A stretch of 64,000 nt of DNA from Uloborus plumipes (lineage: Eukaryota; Arthropoda; Arachnida; Araneae; Uloboridae). How positions within the stretch are numbered: the stretch's first letter is position 1; every line of letters starts with the position of its first letter. The position numbers were made by a program, and so were the translations under genes. Location: positions 62,001 to 126,000 of the forward strand of contig JAXGGA010002215.1 in the NCBI GenBank assembly GCA_038373865.1, read 5' to 3'. Positions 12,401 to 25,145 of the stretch are shown here, piece by piece. Below the pieces are notes generated by a model. The model had not been told where the DNA came from. It made no database searches and worked only from the letters and a program-made list of their open reading frames with translations.

Positions 12401-14596
12401 TAAAGTTGTATATTATATTTTGTCTTGATATTTTAAATGTGAAGTGTTCACTTTCTAAAACTGAACCAAAGAATACGTTTCTTTTATAAATGTACCAAGA
12501 AATAGTTTTAGCGATAATTGAAAACATTTTTAGAATAATTATAGAACATTACAACCTGCATATGGAAAGAATAGTTATTAGTATATTACATATTTCATGA
12601 GCATTATAGAAATTTTGTATGAAGCTAAGAAAAGTGACTATTTTCTTCCGATAAAGTTTTTTAAAGGGTTTTTTTCAGCCGCCCAATTGAACCAATAACA
12701 AGGATACGGAAAATTTTCATCAGTATATACATTTTTTAATTTTATTGTGGCAACTAGTTTTTCATTAAATATTTCGTAAATCAATCTTTATTTTCATTTG
12801 TTACTGGGACAGGAAGGAAAAAATATTTGGTGTTAGAGTTGCAGCTGTGCCATATCACATCAACCATGAAGGGTTAATCATGGCATGGAGACATATTATC
12901 GTAAATTCTGCAAAAAAAAAAAAAATTTAAATTTTTAAAGATATAAATTATTTACAAAATTAAAGTAAGGAGATAACCAATTATCAAAATGTAACACATT
13001 TTAGCATTAATAAATACATCTACAACATTGATCTAAGGAGACATAACATTTTTCAGTGGACCCCCAATTTTATGTTTTCAGTGGGATCGGTGATGAAAAA
13101 CGCACCAAGAGGGCAAATGTAAAATCAAGAGTAAGGTTGATAATCTGAGCGTGTTGTTTAAACATTGATGCCTATCCAATGAACTTATAGGGAAAATGTT
13201 TTTAGATACAAGATCCTTTATAGCACGTTCTATACAAACAAGTTTTTCAAGTTTGCTTATTGGTTGGCATTCACAAAAAAAAGAGTTATTATGCTTTGAT
13301 TGCTTAATCAGCTGTGGGGATACCCTCCACTAGTTCTTTGTCGTCATCATTTCATCACTATCATCCGAAGTGGGTCTGTTCGATATTGAGAGAATTTGTG
13401 ATACAATAACTCTGATTGACAATACTTGGTCAGACAATAACATTGACTGACTCAAGAAGAATGTCAGCAGTTCTGGTCCTCAGTTGTTGTGAAGAAATAT
13501 CAATTGAAGGAAGCTCCCGTCACATAGGATAATAAAATGGAACAAAATGAATGCCTAAGCAGCTTCAAACAGCTATTAAACTAATTCATATTGGAGAAAA
13601 AAAAACAAAAAAAAGTTTTTGTGAGTCTTGATGAAAAAGGATTTTTATCTGTTTGTAGAAAAACATACAAGCAGACTCTTTGAAGAAGGTAAACATAAAG
13701 CCCGGAATCTTTTACATTATTAGTATAGCCTTTTTCATTGACCAGCAGAAAATGATGGAAGCAGGATAACATATGAAATGAGCTATGTAAAACTGTTTCC
13801 ACTGTATAATAATTATGATGATAACAATTTATATGTGTTTATGCGTGTAAAAAACTGACACAACTTTTGCATGGAATTGGTGGAGAAATTGTTTTACCCT
13901 GATTCTTTCATATGGATATTTTTAGGAAACTAATTGTATTTTTATTTTTTTTCGCAGGAACTTTTATGTCAACTATTATATTAATAAAAGAAATAGTATT
14001 TATAATTTTATTTTTTGAACAGTTTGTGCTTAAGCGTCATTCTCTCACTTATGATGGAATGACAAAATCCGCGAAATTAAATTCTAGTAATTAGGCTTAA
14101 CTGATATTTGAATTAATTTTTACACAAATATTCAAAATAAGGCCTGATTTTATGCATTATTTTATATTATTTAACTGTAAAAACAGATGTGAATAAATGA
14201 CGGATGCAAAGAACCTTACCTATGATGTTTATATGATATTCCTAATGACTTAAATATGCTCTATAAAATGATTATATTAAATAATTTTTGATTAATTTTG
14301 AGAGTGACTTATGAAAATATGTTTTAATTCATAAAATTTTAATCAAAATTTTCAACTTTCCTGACAAGGGTGATAGGTCCGGAATCTAGGTTCTATCTTC
14401 GTAAAAATATGTAGTTTGACAAGCTGAAGCATCCAATATGTCCTATTATAATTGAAAATGTCTATTAGAAGGATAAAAAACATGTTATTTGATGTTAATA
14501 GCAGTATATAAATGTTGCCAGTACATTTAGAAGCACTTGTTTGTGACAGCTTCAAAAATACAAATCAAGTTAAACTGTTTAGAAAAACTCCAGAGC

Positions 14597-14601
<5 letters not shown>
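9405..14601. other. Intron, mostly featureless
   Basis: AT-rich intron. A GC-richer block at 10900-11120 looks like an old repeat but has no recognisable ends. 11745-11960, read on the minus strand, resembles the degraded tail of a retroposon (gcgcctaaatggatggacag). Nothing else is supported. Confidence 0.35.
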
Positions 14602-14688
<87 letters not shown>

Positions 14689-14712
14689 TATATATGTATA
14701 TATATATATATA
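14602..14712. repeat. TA microsatellite
   Basis: About 110 bases of almost pure TA, with one interruption (ttattta...tgta) near 14683-14698. Long apparent ORFs of Ile-Tyr repeats through it are artefacts. Confidence 0.95.
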
Positions 14713-14882
14713 CCATAAAATCCCAACCCCCTCCATCGAATATAACCCCCTTATTCGTCTAAATGGAAATTTATCATAAATCCCGAATATACTTAATCTT
14801 AAATCTTGATTTTATCCCTCCTCCTGAAATGTATCTGTTTGGTTTTGAAAAGGAGGAGGGTTACTTTCGGGATTTTACAGTA
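14711..14882. mobile_element. 172-bp TIR MITE at TA
   Basis: The left end taccataaaatccca and the right end tcgggattttacagta form an imperfect inverted repeat (TAC-Y-R-TAAAATCCC). TA stretches continue outside both ends. The ends resemble other TACC-starting elements in this window (17022, 51285), suggesting pogo/Tc1-mariner mobilisation. Confidence 0.6.
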
Positions 14883-15596
14883 TATATATAGATTAGAAAA
14901 TAGGAATAACTTTGCTTTTTTCTTTGATAAGATTTTTTTTCAAAAAAGTAAAACAATAATAATCCTCCATTTACAGACTTTAAGTATATAGCGAAAAATT
15001 TGTTAGGAAGAAAAATAATATTGTGAAGGGTGCGTTTGTAAAATGAAAAATACTTTGAATGCCCTTTAAAAAAGTGTATTGATCAAAAGATCACATATTT
15101 AAGGAAATATTTGTTAATGGAACTAAATTCCTCTTAAACATATCTTTGAACAAACATTATTTTGTATGTGAAATTGTACATTTGTCTTGACTCTAAAAAT
15201 GTGCTGTAGTATATCAGTCTAAAATCCATAACTTATGTTTTGTTCACAATGATTAAAATGGAAATAGAAAACCCAAATTTCCATTAAAAAATAAATAAAA
15301 TAAAAAATATTTTCATTTCTATGCAGAAAACATAACGAACTTTGCTGTTTCCTTTTTTTTTTATTTTGTTTTTATTTTCACTGTATGGTCAAAAGGGAAA
15401 AAAACTTATGCATTGTGAGTTTGTTTTTCCTCCTGCTGTATTGTTCCCAGTTTTCTGCTAGAAAAGGTTTGTTTCTTGTTTGGTATTGTTTGTCTTGTAT
15501 GCTTTTTTCATTTCATTTTTGTATATTTCATTGATTGCATTTTTTTCTTGTATGCCAGTTTTCATATTTTGACTTTAAATCCTATGTTTGTTTTAG
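14883..15596. other. Intron end, no feature seen
   Basis: AT-rich; the acceptor tttgttttag precedes 15597. Confidence 0.4.
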
Positions 15597-15697
15597 AGTT
15601 TAGTTCAGTTATCTCTTGATCGTCTTCAACATAAAGATTCAAGAAATTCTAATGAATTTGTTGTACAGCAGGGATTGCCTTCTACAAAACCAGAAAG
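15597..15697 (+). CDS. RAPGEF1: RAPGEF1 exon 3 of window
   Basis: Acceptor tttgttttag, donor GAAAG|GTGGTT. It enters in phase 0 and encodes about 33 residues beginning SLVQLSLDRLQHKD and ending STKPE. It leaves in phase 2 (AG), which with the C of the next exon makes Ser. The LVQLSLDRL block continues the conserved N-terminal segment. A donor three bases further on is less likely because phase 2 is needed downstream. Confidence 0.8.
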
Positions 15698-16311
15698 GTG
15701 GTTTTTTTTTCATTACTTATTCTTGCTTCCAACTATCCTTGAATTTTTTGAAAGCTTTTACAGACATTGCTTTGAAATGTAGCTTCAAACTTTCAAATTA
15801 ATTGGTTTTTGCATATGTATTAGTTAAAGAAAATAGTTTAATTTTATGAATCATTTAGAGAACCTTTCTTTCTAGGTGCCTTTCTAGTATTTTTTAAAAA
15901 TTATTTTTCATAATTATGAAATTAGTTAGTGGACTTACAAAATATATTTGTGGAATAAACTGATTTGTAAATTATCATAAATTATAAACTGAAGCTGGAT
16001 TTTGATGGATCAATTTTTTTTAACATATTCTGAATAATTGCATATTTGTATCAAACAACATTTTAGCTTTTACAAAAGCTTTAAATTTAAAACCTTTTTA
16101 TTGTAAGAGGAACTGAAGTATATGACAATGATAACAGTGTTTTAAAGATATTTTTATGCACATGAATGTGTACCCTGTGAATGTTCTATTTTATTTTTAA
16201 AGGATGACTAATGACTATATTCCCACTAAAAGCATGCTTTCTTTAACCAACTTTCTGTACAAATTTTATTTTCTATCCTCATAGATGTGTTTTCTGTTTG
16301 CAAAGAAAATA
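15698..16311. other. Intron, no feature seen
   Basis: AT-rich sequence up to the second foldback copy. Confidence 0.4.
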
Positions 16312-17015
16312 CAAGATGTCCACTCCAATCGTGGCCCAATAACTAATTTTTAAACTGTTAGACATAAGCATATAGTTCCAATTTGAAAATTTCTTTAAAT
16401 TATGAAGGAATTTGGATTTATGAAATTTATGTCAAAAAATCAAACTTTGAAGGAGTTGCTAATTTTAATTTACTATACAACCCCTCACTGCTAGCAGTCA
16501 TGTTTCGTAAAACATTCTTGACAAACTAACAATTAACACTAAAGAAAAAAAAAGCTCTACTACGACAAAAATTGACCAAGTTATGACATTTTAAAAAGTC
16601 ATGATTTTGAAAGATTTTATGACGTCCTCAAGACCTATGAAGGGTCAATTTACGAATTGAGAAAGTGTGTTGACTGGGATCAATTTATTTTGGTTCTTTA
16701 CATCAGGGGACTTTATTAATGGCCGAAAAGACTTAATAAGTATTAATTATAATCTCAAACTCTATTGCTTCAAAAATGGTTAGCTTCAATCAGTCATGTT
16801 CATTTAATCAATCACTTTTGCGGATTGATTGACTGAAGGTAAATAATAGAATGAGCTTGATTGACATAATAAATAAATGAGAATTTGATACGGTAATATT
16901 TCATGAATGTGATTGAGTGCTTGAACATACTGATGAATGAGCACGACTAAGGGAATAAATATGATTGGTGGAATGAACGTGGTTGCGTGATTGAACAAAA
17001 ACTAATAGAATGAAT
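16312..17015. mobile_element. Partial second copy of the foldback element
   Basis: Starts gatgtccactccaatcgtgg, matching 3832 onward, and follows the left arm through the gaattgagaaagtgtgttga block and the catcagggg block. It then enters diverged 18-bp minisatellite units (for example ggaatgaacgtggttgcgtg). The right arm is missing. It ends next to the pogo-like element that starts at 17022. Confidence 0.75.
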
Positions 17016-18285
17016 ATATGTACCGTATTTTTGCGAATAATCGCCGCGGCGCAAACAAAAAAAAAAAGTCAAAAAATCTCTACTGCGGCGGATATAACGG
17101 GTGTGGCAGATATAGTGTTTTTTTTCCTACAAGTAAAAAAATTTTTTTTCCGGGAAAGAAGTTGAAAATACCGCCGATAGTGGCACCATATGCAGCTTCT
17201 TTCAACCTTCAACCTCAAGGCAACGAGAAGGCAAGAGGGGGAAGGGAGGTGAGTCAGCGATTGCACCTGTTACGCACGGAGGAGCGAAACTCTGAAGTAC
17301 GCACGTGGCCCCAATGGAACGAAGGGAGATAATCATTGTTAGCAGGAGTTGTAGGGGACTGACGTTTCACTATTGTGAAGGGGATAAACTCCTCTCACGA
17401 AAGTGGGTGCTTGAGGGGGGGGGGTCAAGCGACTTGATAAGAAACTTGTTTCCTAAAATTTTATTCGCTCACATCGTCGCATTTGTTGCTGTCGTTCGTG
17501 CATTATTTGTCTTATCTTTTCGCGTTTTTTTTTTCGTTGAGTGCTCAATTTAAAATGGCAGCTAAACGATTGCGTAGTTACACTGCTGCTTTCAAGCTAG
17601 AAGTTATTGCAAAGGCGAAAGAAATTAGAAACCGTCCGAAATGATTCCGTGAAGGAAGCAGCGCAGAAATGTTCGGATTCCCAGGCCGTCACCCTTGGAT
17701 GGCTGACGAAGAAATTGCAGCCGTTGGATTTGGCTCCCAACCACAGTTTTAAGAATCACATGCGGCAGCAGTGGAAATCGTGGATGGCGAGCAGAGTCCA
17801 CGAATATACGAAGAGCAGCAACCTGAAGAAGGCTTCGTACGCTTAAGTGGCCGAGTGGGTGATCGCTGCATGGGATGCAATGACAGCGCACAAGATAATT
17901 TCCGTCTTCACAGAAGCATACCCGATTCCCCCAATACCGGATGTTGTTGAAGAAGTTTGCGACTCGGATGAAGAAGAAAATAGTCCGTAGCTGGATGAAG
18001 GCCTTTCAAGGTTGTTTGCCTCGGACAGCGATTTCGATGAATTCTGAATCGCCGATCCGTAGTGGAAGCGACCTACTCAAAAAAGCGTGCAGCGCCATGA
18101 GGAGAAGGGTCCGTGTCCTGCGCTCTCTATGACCAACCGATGTCTCCTCCCCAAGAAAAAAAGTTTTATAGTTAAAAATATTTGGAAATTTCTTTTATTT
18201 ACATTTCAGTCCAGTTTATTTGCTACTTATTGCGCTTTTATATTATTTGATAGGCATATCTGCCTCTCCCCTAGAAAGTAAGTCT
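17016..18285 (+). mobile_element. pogo/Tigger-like deletion derivative
   Basis: The left end taccgtatttttgcgaataa starts the element. It carries an N-terminal CENP-B-like fragment fused to the extreme C-terminal part of a pogo-family transposase. No right inverted repeat was found, so the right boundary (about 18285) is approximate. Confidence 0.6.
17555..18131 (+). pseudogene. pogo-family transposase remnant lacking the catalytic core
   Basis: ATG at 17555 begins MAAKRLRSYTAAFKLEVI, a typical start of the CENP-B N-terminal helix-turn-helix of pogo/Tigger transposases. A frameshift or stop follows near 17640, then DSVKEAAQKCSDS. The sequence then jumps to GWLTKKLQPLDLAPNHSFK and the WKSWM / TKSSNLKK / WVIAAWDAM blocks, which in the family lie after the DDE catalytic domain. 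About 200-300 family residues containing all catalytic acids are therefore missing. An in-frame stop interrupts ASYA-VAEW. Confidence 0.75.
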
Positions 18286-18299
18286 TATCATCTTACAAC

Positions 18300-18830
18300 G
18301 GTCTAAAAGTTAAAGCATATCATGTTCTACTTACGTTTTCCTTCAGCCTAACGGCCGTGTCACGTTTCAGACATGTAAAACGTAAACATTGTCTTCCTGG
18401 AGATCGTTCCCGGAAGCATGACGTCATCACCAACGAATGTTCTGGAAGCTTCGTGAGGTACGTGTCGTCAGTAATTGGCTGCTAGATTGCTCCTGATAGG
18501 AAGATGTGTATGCAAATTCGGGGGGATATATAAGCAATGAGAGGACGCAGATCGGGGCTGGTTTTTCATTCATCCCTAGCTCTCGAGTCAGAGAGGAGCC
18601 TTATGCTTTCGGCTAGTGGTCTTTCCGTCCGATGGCAGTGTTTCCCTGGGTAGTAATTGCATTTAGCCTATGAATGGGCGCAATAGGGGGTAGAACTATG
18701 CAGGCTGGACATGATAAGATTTAGTTTCTCAGAAAAGTAATAAGTTGTTTTTGTATTATATTTTGATTTTATTATTTACAGTTGTTGTTATTTAAATAAA
18801 TGTTAGTTGTTACTTAAAGTTTTTTGTCTT
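18300..18830 (+). promoter_or_regulatory. LTR-like promoter block with TATA box
   Basis: A GC-richer island with gatatataag at 18525-18534, a run of CG-containing sequence upstream, and an aaataaa poly(A)-like signal near 18793 follows the order U3-TATA-R-polyA expected of a solo LTR. It could begin at tgtcacg (18358). No flanking target duplication or matching TG...CA end was confirmed. Confidence 0.35.
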
Positions 18831-19254
18831 TGATTTTTTAATTTAAGCACTCTGCTAATTAGAAGGTTTGGGGTATTTAACAATTTATAAGAATCCCCTA
18901 CCATTATTTAATGTTGGGTGGGGGTTGGTAACGGTTTAAAAATTAGCTATTGTGCCATGTTTAGCGTGGATTCATACCGATTTAAAGTTAGTTCTTATGT
19001 TTAATCTTTGACAAGCCAGTATTTAACGACATTTTATTTTCTAATTTTAAGACTTACCTGTTGATTATTCGAAGAATAAATATTTTGTGTGTTAAATTAT
19101 TTAGGGAGTACTTGTAATATTCTTTATAAATGCTGTCTGATCTAAGCAGTATCATGCTTTGTGATACTACATATTAAATCTGAAGTTTTACTCTCAAAAG
19201 GTAGGAAATTAGGAAGAAGAGATGTACAAACTGTGTAAGTAAAAGCTAAATACG
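18831..19254. other. Intron, no feature seen
   Basis: AT-rich spacer between the LTR-like block and the hAT element. Confidence 0.4.
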
Positions 19255-19262
19255 GGTAAGAA

Positions 19263-21899
19263 CAGGGCCGTCGCTAGCTGAAATATCTGGGGGGGTGTTG
19301 AGAATTTGGCGGCCCTGGGCTTATCATATAGGGGGGGGGTGAGGGCAGTGGCGTATATAGGTTTTTTATTTCGGAGGGGGCCCATATAATCAAGCTTAGC
19401 CCCCCCCCCCCCCCCACTTTCTTTTTTTTCGCTATTACTGTAAGACAGGTAGAAATTTTCAAATTGAATTAAAATATTGTAATTTTTGGAAAAGATAGAA
19501 AATTACGAAGTTTTAGATTCCCTCCAAAACTTCTTTCAAAATTGAAATTATTTATGCTACCTTTGATGACGTCGGAGGATCAAGACTACTCTGGGAAACT
19601 TACTGAAACTTAAATTCTAAACACGCAATTTCAGGCTATCTTTAGTAACGATAAAGATGATGAGAAGACTCGGGGCATATCTCCTGAAATATTTTGACAC
19701 TGAAGCACAACTCAGGATATGAGTTGAAAAATCATCTTCTGTTCTTTTACTCTATCATGAAGCACAACTTCATGACAGAGTAAAAGAAAAGCAGATGAGT
19801 TTTTTTTTTTTTTTTTGAACAGAAGTCTCATTTAAGTTATCTTTGGGAAGTTTAGACCATCTTTGGTAGTAACGTTAGCAAAGACTCTCTCCCGAAATGT
19901 TTCGAAATTAATGTTTTAAAAACGTTTTTACTTAGGTTATCTTTGATACCGTCAAGAGAAGAGGCAGGATTCGGGAGCTGTGCCCCGAAATTTTGCGGCA
20001 TTGAAGCTTCAAGAATGCCATTTTAAACTTTTTTTTTTTGAAACTGAAGGTTCAAAATGTTACTTTTAGCAGAGGTGCTCATTACCCCCAAGAGCAGAAA
20101 CTTATCATCCAAGAATTCCACGAAGATCCCTCAAAAAACGAGCCCGTGTGTTGCTCTAGAGCCACACGTGAAAGAAAAAGAAAATAAAAACTTTTAAAAA
20201 CGCCCCTTAAAAATAATTCAATAGCGCCGCTTACGCCATGATTCTTGATAGGAACAACTGCTTTTAGGCTTTGTCTGACAACATTTAGGATAGTAAAAGG
20301 ATTTAGGGACTTATCCGGAAATTTTTGCACATAGAGACTGTAATTCGGGAGCTCTTTCTTTTCTAAAAACACATTCTAGAGCTAAAGACTATAGAAAAGT
20401 AAGGGGGATATCAACTACCATTAACTGTTTGAATTTTAAATCTCTAAAATACCATTTGAGGCAATGCTTGACCAAGGTATTGAAGACAAAGCGGGAAAAG
20501 AACACTCTTCCGAAAATGTTTGGATATTGAAGTCTTGAAACTGCAATTAAATTACACGTTGTAAAAGCGAAATTTTAAGATATCTTTGGACTCTTTAAGG
20601 GGGGTCATGAGCCTTCTTTGAATTCATGCTTGGTGGATATACGAGCCTTGAATTCCTACCCTAAACCTGCCACTGAGAAGGCACTCTATTCTTTAATTTC
20701 ATCACTGGTAAAGAGATTGAAAACTACGTGCCCTTCTAGTTCGGCCGGCTTGGACTTCAACCTCTTTCCGATTTTTTTTTTTTTTTGTTCAGCTAAAAGC
20801 TTGGAAATTATTTGTGAAAAAACTAAAACCGAAAATGATTGCAATTTATTTTAAATTTCTTGCTGGGAGAAATACTCACTCTTTATTTTAAATTTCTTGT
20901 CGGGGAGGAATGATTACACTTTATTTTAAATTTATTGAGTGTAGCGTTATTTTAAAGACTCTTATTTTCTGATTGACTAGAAAAAAAGGGGGCATGTGAA
21001 GAAAGAGAGAAAAGTAATTTGCTGACTAATAATCTACATGTGTTGAATATTTTTCATTTCAAGATTTCTATTCAAAATGATTAGGATTTTTTCTATGCAT
21101 TTTCTAATTGAAATATCTTCATTTTCCCAAAACACGTTCTTTTTTCTCTTGAGTTAACATAAGCGCAACTGCTCCCTGACCCTCTTGGGTTGCACCACTG
21201 CCTGGTACCATCTTACGAATTCTCGATTTCGGGGGGGGGGGGGGCTCGGCCCCCTCCTTAAATGCGCCCTTGGGTGAGGGAGATAGCTTCCCCCGAGCTT
21301 TGAAATCTAATATTTTTTACAAAGGTAGAAGGTGGACGCAATTTTTGTTTTTTGATTTTTTAAAATATAAAATTTGGCGGCCCTCAGCATATATTCTTTT
21401 TTTGTTTTTTAATATTGCATCGATCTTATTGAATTATGTATATATAATTTGATTTGTTTTATTAATTTAACTAATTTTAGTTACAGAGGTTCACGTACCT
21501 TTTAAAGCTCTCGCACATATTTATACAGTACTTTTTTTTTTCCAAACTGGGCAGCCTATAGTTTCCCGTTTACATGACCCCATGAACGAGAAAATTTCGA
21601 ATTTTTCGCAACGAATATTGCAGTGAAGGAATCTTAACTATTTTTCGCGGCCCCAATTATTTATTTTTGATAAGTAATAATTGGGGCCGCGGAAAATACA
21701 GGACATTTTTAAAAATTCAGGTTTACTGATATTCTTAAGAATGTTCAAATTATTCCGCTTCTCTTTTAAATTTCGTTTAAAGTCCTGAAAATTTTTCTAA
21801 AATTTCATTTTAATAATAAAATAAAATCGGCGGCCCCTTTCTTCAGAAAAGTGGGGGGGGGGTGTGACACCCCCCACACCCCCCTTGCCGACGGCCCTG
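19263..21899. mobile_element. 2.64 kb non-autonomous hAT-type element
   Basis: Terminal inverted repeat cagggccgtcg at the left and its exact complement cgacggccctg at the right. The 8-bp sequence ggtaagaa stands immediately before (19255-19262) and after (21900-21907), a perfect target duplication. CAGGG ends with 8-bp duplications are the hAT signature. No transposase was recognised. The interior is G/C-homopolymer rich near both ends and contains degenerate repeat modules (a tatctttggta box, then a cccgaaat box) between about 19555 and 20610. An inverted pair ggccccaattatt at 21650-21690 forms a hairpin. Confidence 0.9.
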
Positions 21900-21907
21900 G
21901 GTAAGAA

Positions 21908-22671
21908 CAAATTGAAAAGTATAGATATAGCACATGAATCAGTAGATTTTTAAAGTTGATTTCGTTATCTTCTTTGATGTTTCTAGGTGAAATGTGAAAC
22001 ATGGATCTATCATATTACTAGAAAATAAAGAATTTGATTGACCATATGGGTTTGTTAGTGAGCAGGGGTATAATAGGGTTGGAATGTGCTGAGTTAGGAT
22101 GCTATGGTACTGTATGCTATTCACTAAAAGGAACACCATTATAGAATATTATTTCAAGTAATTCTTTATTTGATTGAAATCTTAACTTCTTCCCAAAAAA
22201 GGTACAAAATTTCTCAAATTTTGGGATGGTCTTGCAATTGTCAATCCTTTGAGTACAATTTTAAGCAATATTTATATGAATTATTTTGAATATTATCCAA
22301 TCTTCTTGAAATTTACACCGACATCTGTTGCATAACTGAGCCTCAAGAGGGTCAGCAAAGTTCATGAAAATCACTACTTGAAAAGAAAGAACCACTATTG
22401 TGCACTGCTTACTTTTTTTGTTTAAAAGTATTGCTTTGAATATTTGGATACTTATTTCTTATTCTTTTTGTTTAATTTTTCTCTAAAATTATTATTGTTC
22501 CTTTTCTTTCCTTTTATGAAATGATAGTTATGGTGAGTGTAGTTTTACTTCTTTTATGTTTATCTTTAAAAAAAAAATTTCTCCAAAATTTATGAAAAAT
22601 TATAACAGTATAATAAAATGATATTCTTTTAGATTTATGATTGAACATTCACTTAGTTTGTTATTTTATAG
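21908..22671. other. Intron end, no feature seen
   Basis: AT-rich; acceptor tttgttattttatag before 22672. Confidence 0.4.
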
Positions 22672-22893
22672 CCCTCACAGAAGCTCTCTTCCCGACATAC
22701 CGCTAACACCTCGTGAACGAGAGATTCTTGAACAGACCAAGATAACAGATTCATCTATAATGTCTCAGCTACATCATTCTGCATCTTCAGACAGTATTTT
22801 AGGATCATCAAGTATTATTAGAGTGAGTGAAGTAGTAGAGCCACCTCCTAAACCTCCCCTTCCAGCATTCAGGGATAGGATTACAGCTGATAA
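22672..22893 (+). CDS. RAPGEF1: RAPGEF1 exon 4 of window (linker, first proline-rich motif)
   Basis: Acceptor ttattttatag; donor GATAA|GTAACT. It completes Ser from the previous exon and ends in phase 2 (AA, then T gives Asn). It encodes SSLPDIPLTPREREILEQTK, a block conserved in C3G, then a Ser-rich stretch, then VVEPPPKPPLPAFRDR (PPPKPPLP at 22841-22864). The proline run followed by Arg fits an SH3 ligand. Confidence 0.9.
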
Positions 22894-25000
22894 GTAACTA
22901 TTATTTTTTAAAAACATTTTGATTGTTAACTGCATTCATATGTAATGTTTTGTTTGAAAGAGGTGTAGTGGAGTCTCGAAAATCCAAGGTAATTGGAGCT
23001 TATGCCACCTCAGATTACTAAAACTCAGATTACCCAGAACATTCTTAAGGATAAAAATTTACACTATTTAAAGAACAGAAGGACATGCAACTTTTACTTC
23101 CTTGTACAAAGACAAGGAAGCATTCGTTTCGTAAAAACCTTCTCATTTAAATTTCAGCATGAGTTTGAATTTTAACTAACCATAAATAATTTTAAAAAAA
23201 TCATGGTGGGGAAAAATAATAACTTTACTAAAACTACTTTTTTGACTGAAACTAGTTTTTTTTTCATGATGTATGTACTTATTTCTGTGAAAATTTGTGG
23301 GTTTCCAAAAAGTGCATTTTAAATGTCCCTGAATCTGATTTGACAACTTTTGTTCTATTGTCTGTATTTTAAAGCTTGCATGCTAATATATGTATGTGGA
23401 AACCAATAACAGATTATGGTAGAAAATTTTAATATTTTATCTACAAACTCATAAGGCGCCTAGCTGTGCTCTTCCTGTTTTGTTTGTTGCAATCAATTTT
23501 ATAAGGTCATTTGGTTCTTCTGTATATTTACACCCTACATTTATTTCTGCTGTAATTTTGTTTTTTAAGATATCTGCATATTTTCAGTACTTATGAAAAT
23601 TTGCATACCTTTGATTGCCAATTGATTAGACTCTTTTAGGCCGACAGCATAAAAGAGCCTAATGTGAGCCTAAGTGCAAAAGAGCCTAAGTGCCAAAAAC
23701 CAAAAGCATGGTTGCATGTAAAGTGGGGCTCAATATTGATATCGCTCGTTGGTTGAGTTAAAAATATCAAATTCGTAGGAAATGTCGAGGCAGTAAACAC
23801 GCTAAACAAATCAAAACTTTCACATGTTACTGAATTTGGCACATCATTTTCGGCTTGAAAATTGGCGAAATATTACTAGGTTGTTGTCAACTGCAAACCA
23901 ATTTATGACATCAAGTTCGTCCCATTACTGTTGTGATTTTACTACCGCTAGCTTTGTCTGCTTTAAGGTTTTGAATTTCAAAATATTTTTCTTAGCTGGA
24001 ATAAATTCATTGGAACAGTTTATATGAGGTTAATAAGGCTAATGATGTAACAGGTAATAAGGGAATGTAGTATTTGATGTAAATGCATTCTACTAATAAT
24101 GAATTTAACACCAAACTGAAACTTGTACAAATTCCAAACAAAATACAAATTAAACCTTTTTACCGAAATTAGCATAAATATAACTATTTTCAGTGCTTAA
24201 AGGGAAATATTAGCATTGTAAATTACACTCAGTAAATCAGTAGTAACAAATTGATACTGCAGAAAGAATACTCAATTTTAGTACGAATTCAACTGTAATT
24301 CCTTAAAAGTATGATATCAAAGAAAACAAAGTGAAAATAAGAACAATTTGTTGCTTAAAGAATCCAAAAGAAGTCTTACCAAAGTTTAAAAGAGGATTAA
24401 AGTTTTCTTTCCTAGCTTTAAAAACAAAATAATACATTTTCCAAAATGAAACATTTTGGAAGGAACACTGCAATACCACAATTTAAATAATATTTTTATA
24501 CTTCACTGAATTTTAATTCCTTAAAAACTGAGAAAATAAAGCAGACAAACTCATTTTAATAACACTTGGAGTTTGGTATGTTACAAAAACAAATACATTC
24601 TAAAAATTATTAAGTTAAAAAGAAAGAAATTATTGAAAGGTATAAAGACATAAACATGGTAACAACACAAAAAGTTTATTTTCATTGATAAAATGGTTCA
24701 CTTCATCTCAATTTTTAAATTTTATTCTTGAGATTAATCGCTTAGAATCGTTTAGCATGCTCAAGGCAAGTCTTGAATTCCGGGATTCTAAAAACAATTA
24801 TTGCAGCTCTTCTAATGTTCATAGAGACTTCAAACTGATATCATTTTTAGCAGAAAAGTCCAAGCTTTCAAATGACATAAAATTTGAAAATGTATATGAA
24901 ATATTTCTCCCCCATTTTATCAAATTTATGCAATAAATCACCTTATAATTGAAATAGAAAAATAACAAAATCAAATTAAAAAAAAAAAGCTTGAAGGTGC
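22894..25000. other. Intron, no feature seen
   Basis: AT-rich. Open frames near 23636-24027 and 24685-25010 show no family similarity and no splice-compatible continuation. Confidence 0.4.
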
Positions 25001-25145
25001 ACACACCCATGCTACAAAACTAATTTTGTGCCAAAATTTTATGAAAATCGACCATACGGTTTTAGCGCTACAGACGTCAAAGACAGACAGACAGAAAGAA
25101 GGATAAAAAGACAGACCCACCTTCAGCTTTATTATTAGTATAGTT
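25001..25145 (+). mobile_element. Retroposon 3' tail (RTE-like)
   Basis: The order ttttgtgccaaaattttatg, aaaatcgaccatacggtttt, agcgctaca, gacagacagacag and ccttcagctttattattagt matches the conserved 3' tail seen in RTE-type LINEs and the SINEs they mobilise. Upstream ORF sequence is absent. Confidence 0.55.

Noticed and set aside
19345..21202. Possible nested element bounded by gcagtggcg and caccactgc
   Set aside because: Short imperfect ends inside the hAT element and no flanking duplication.
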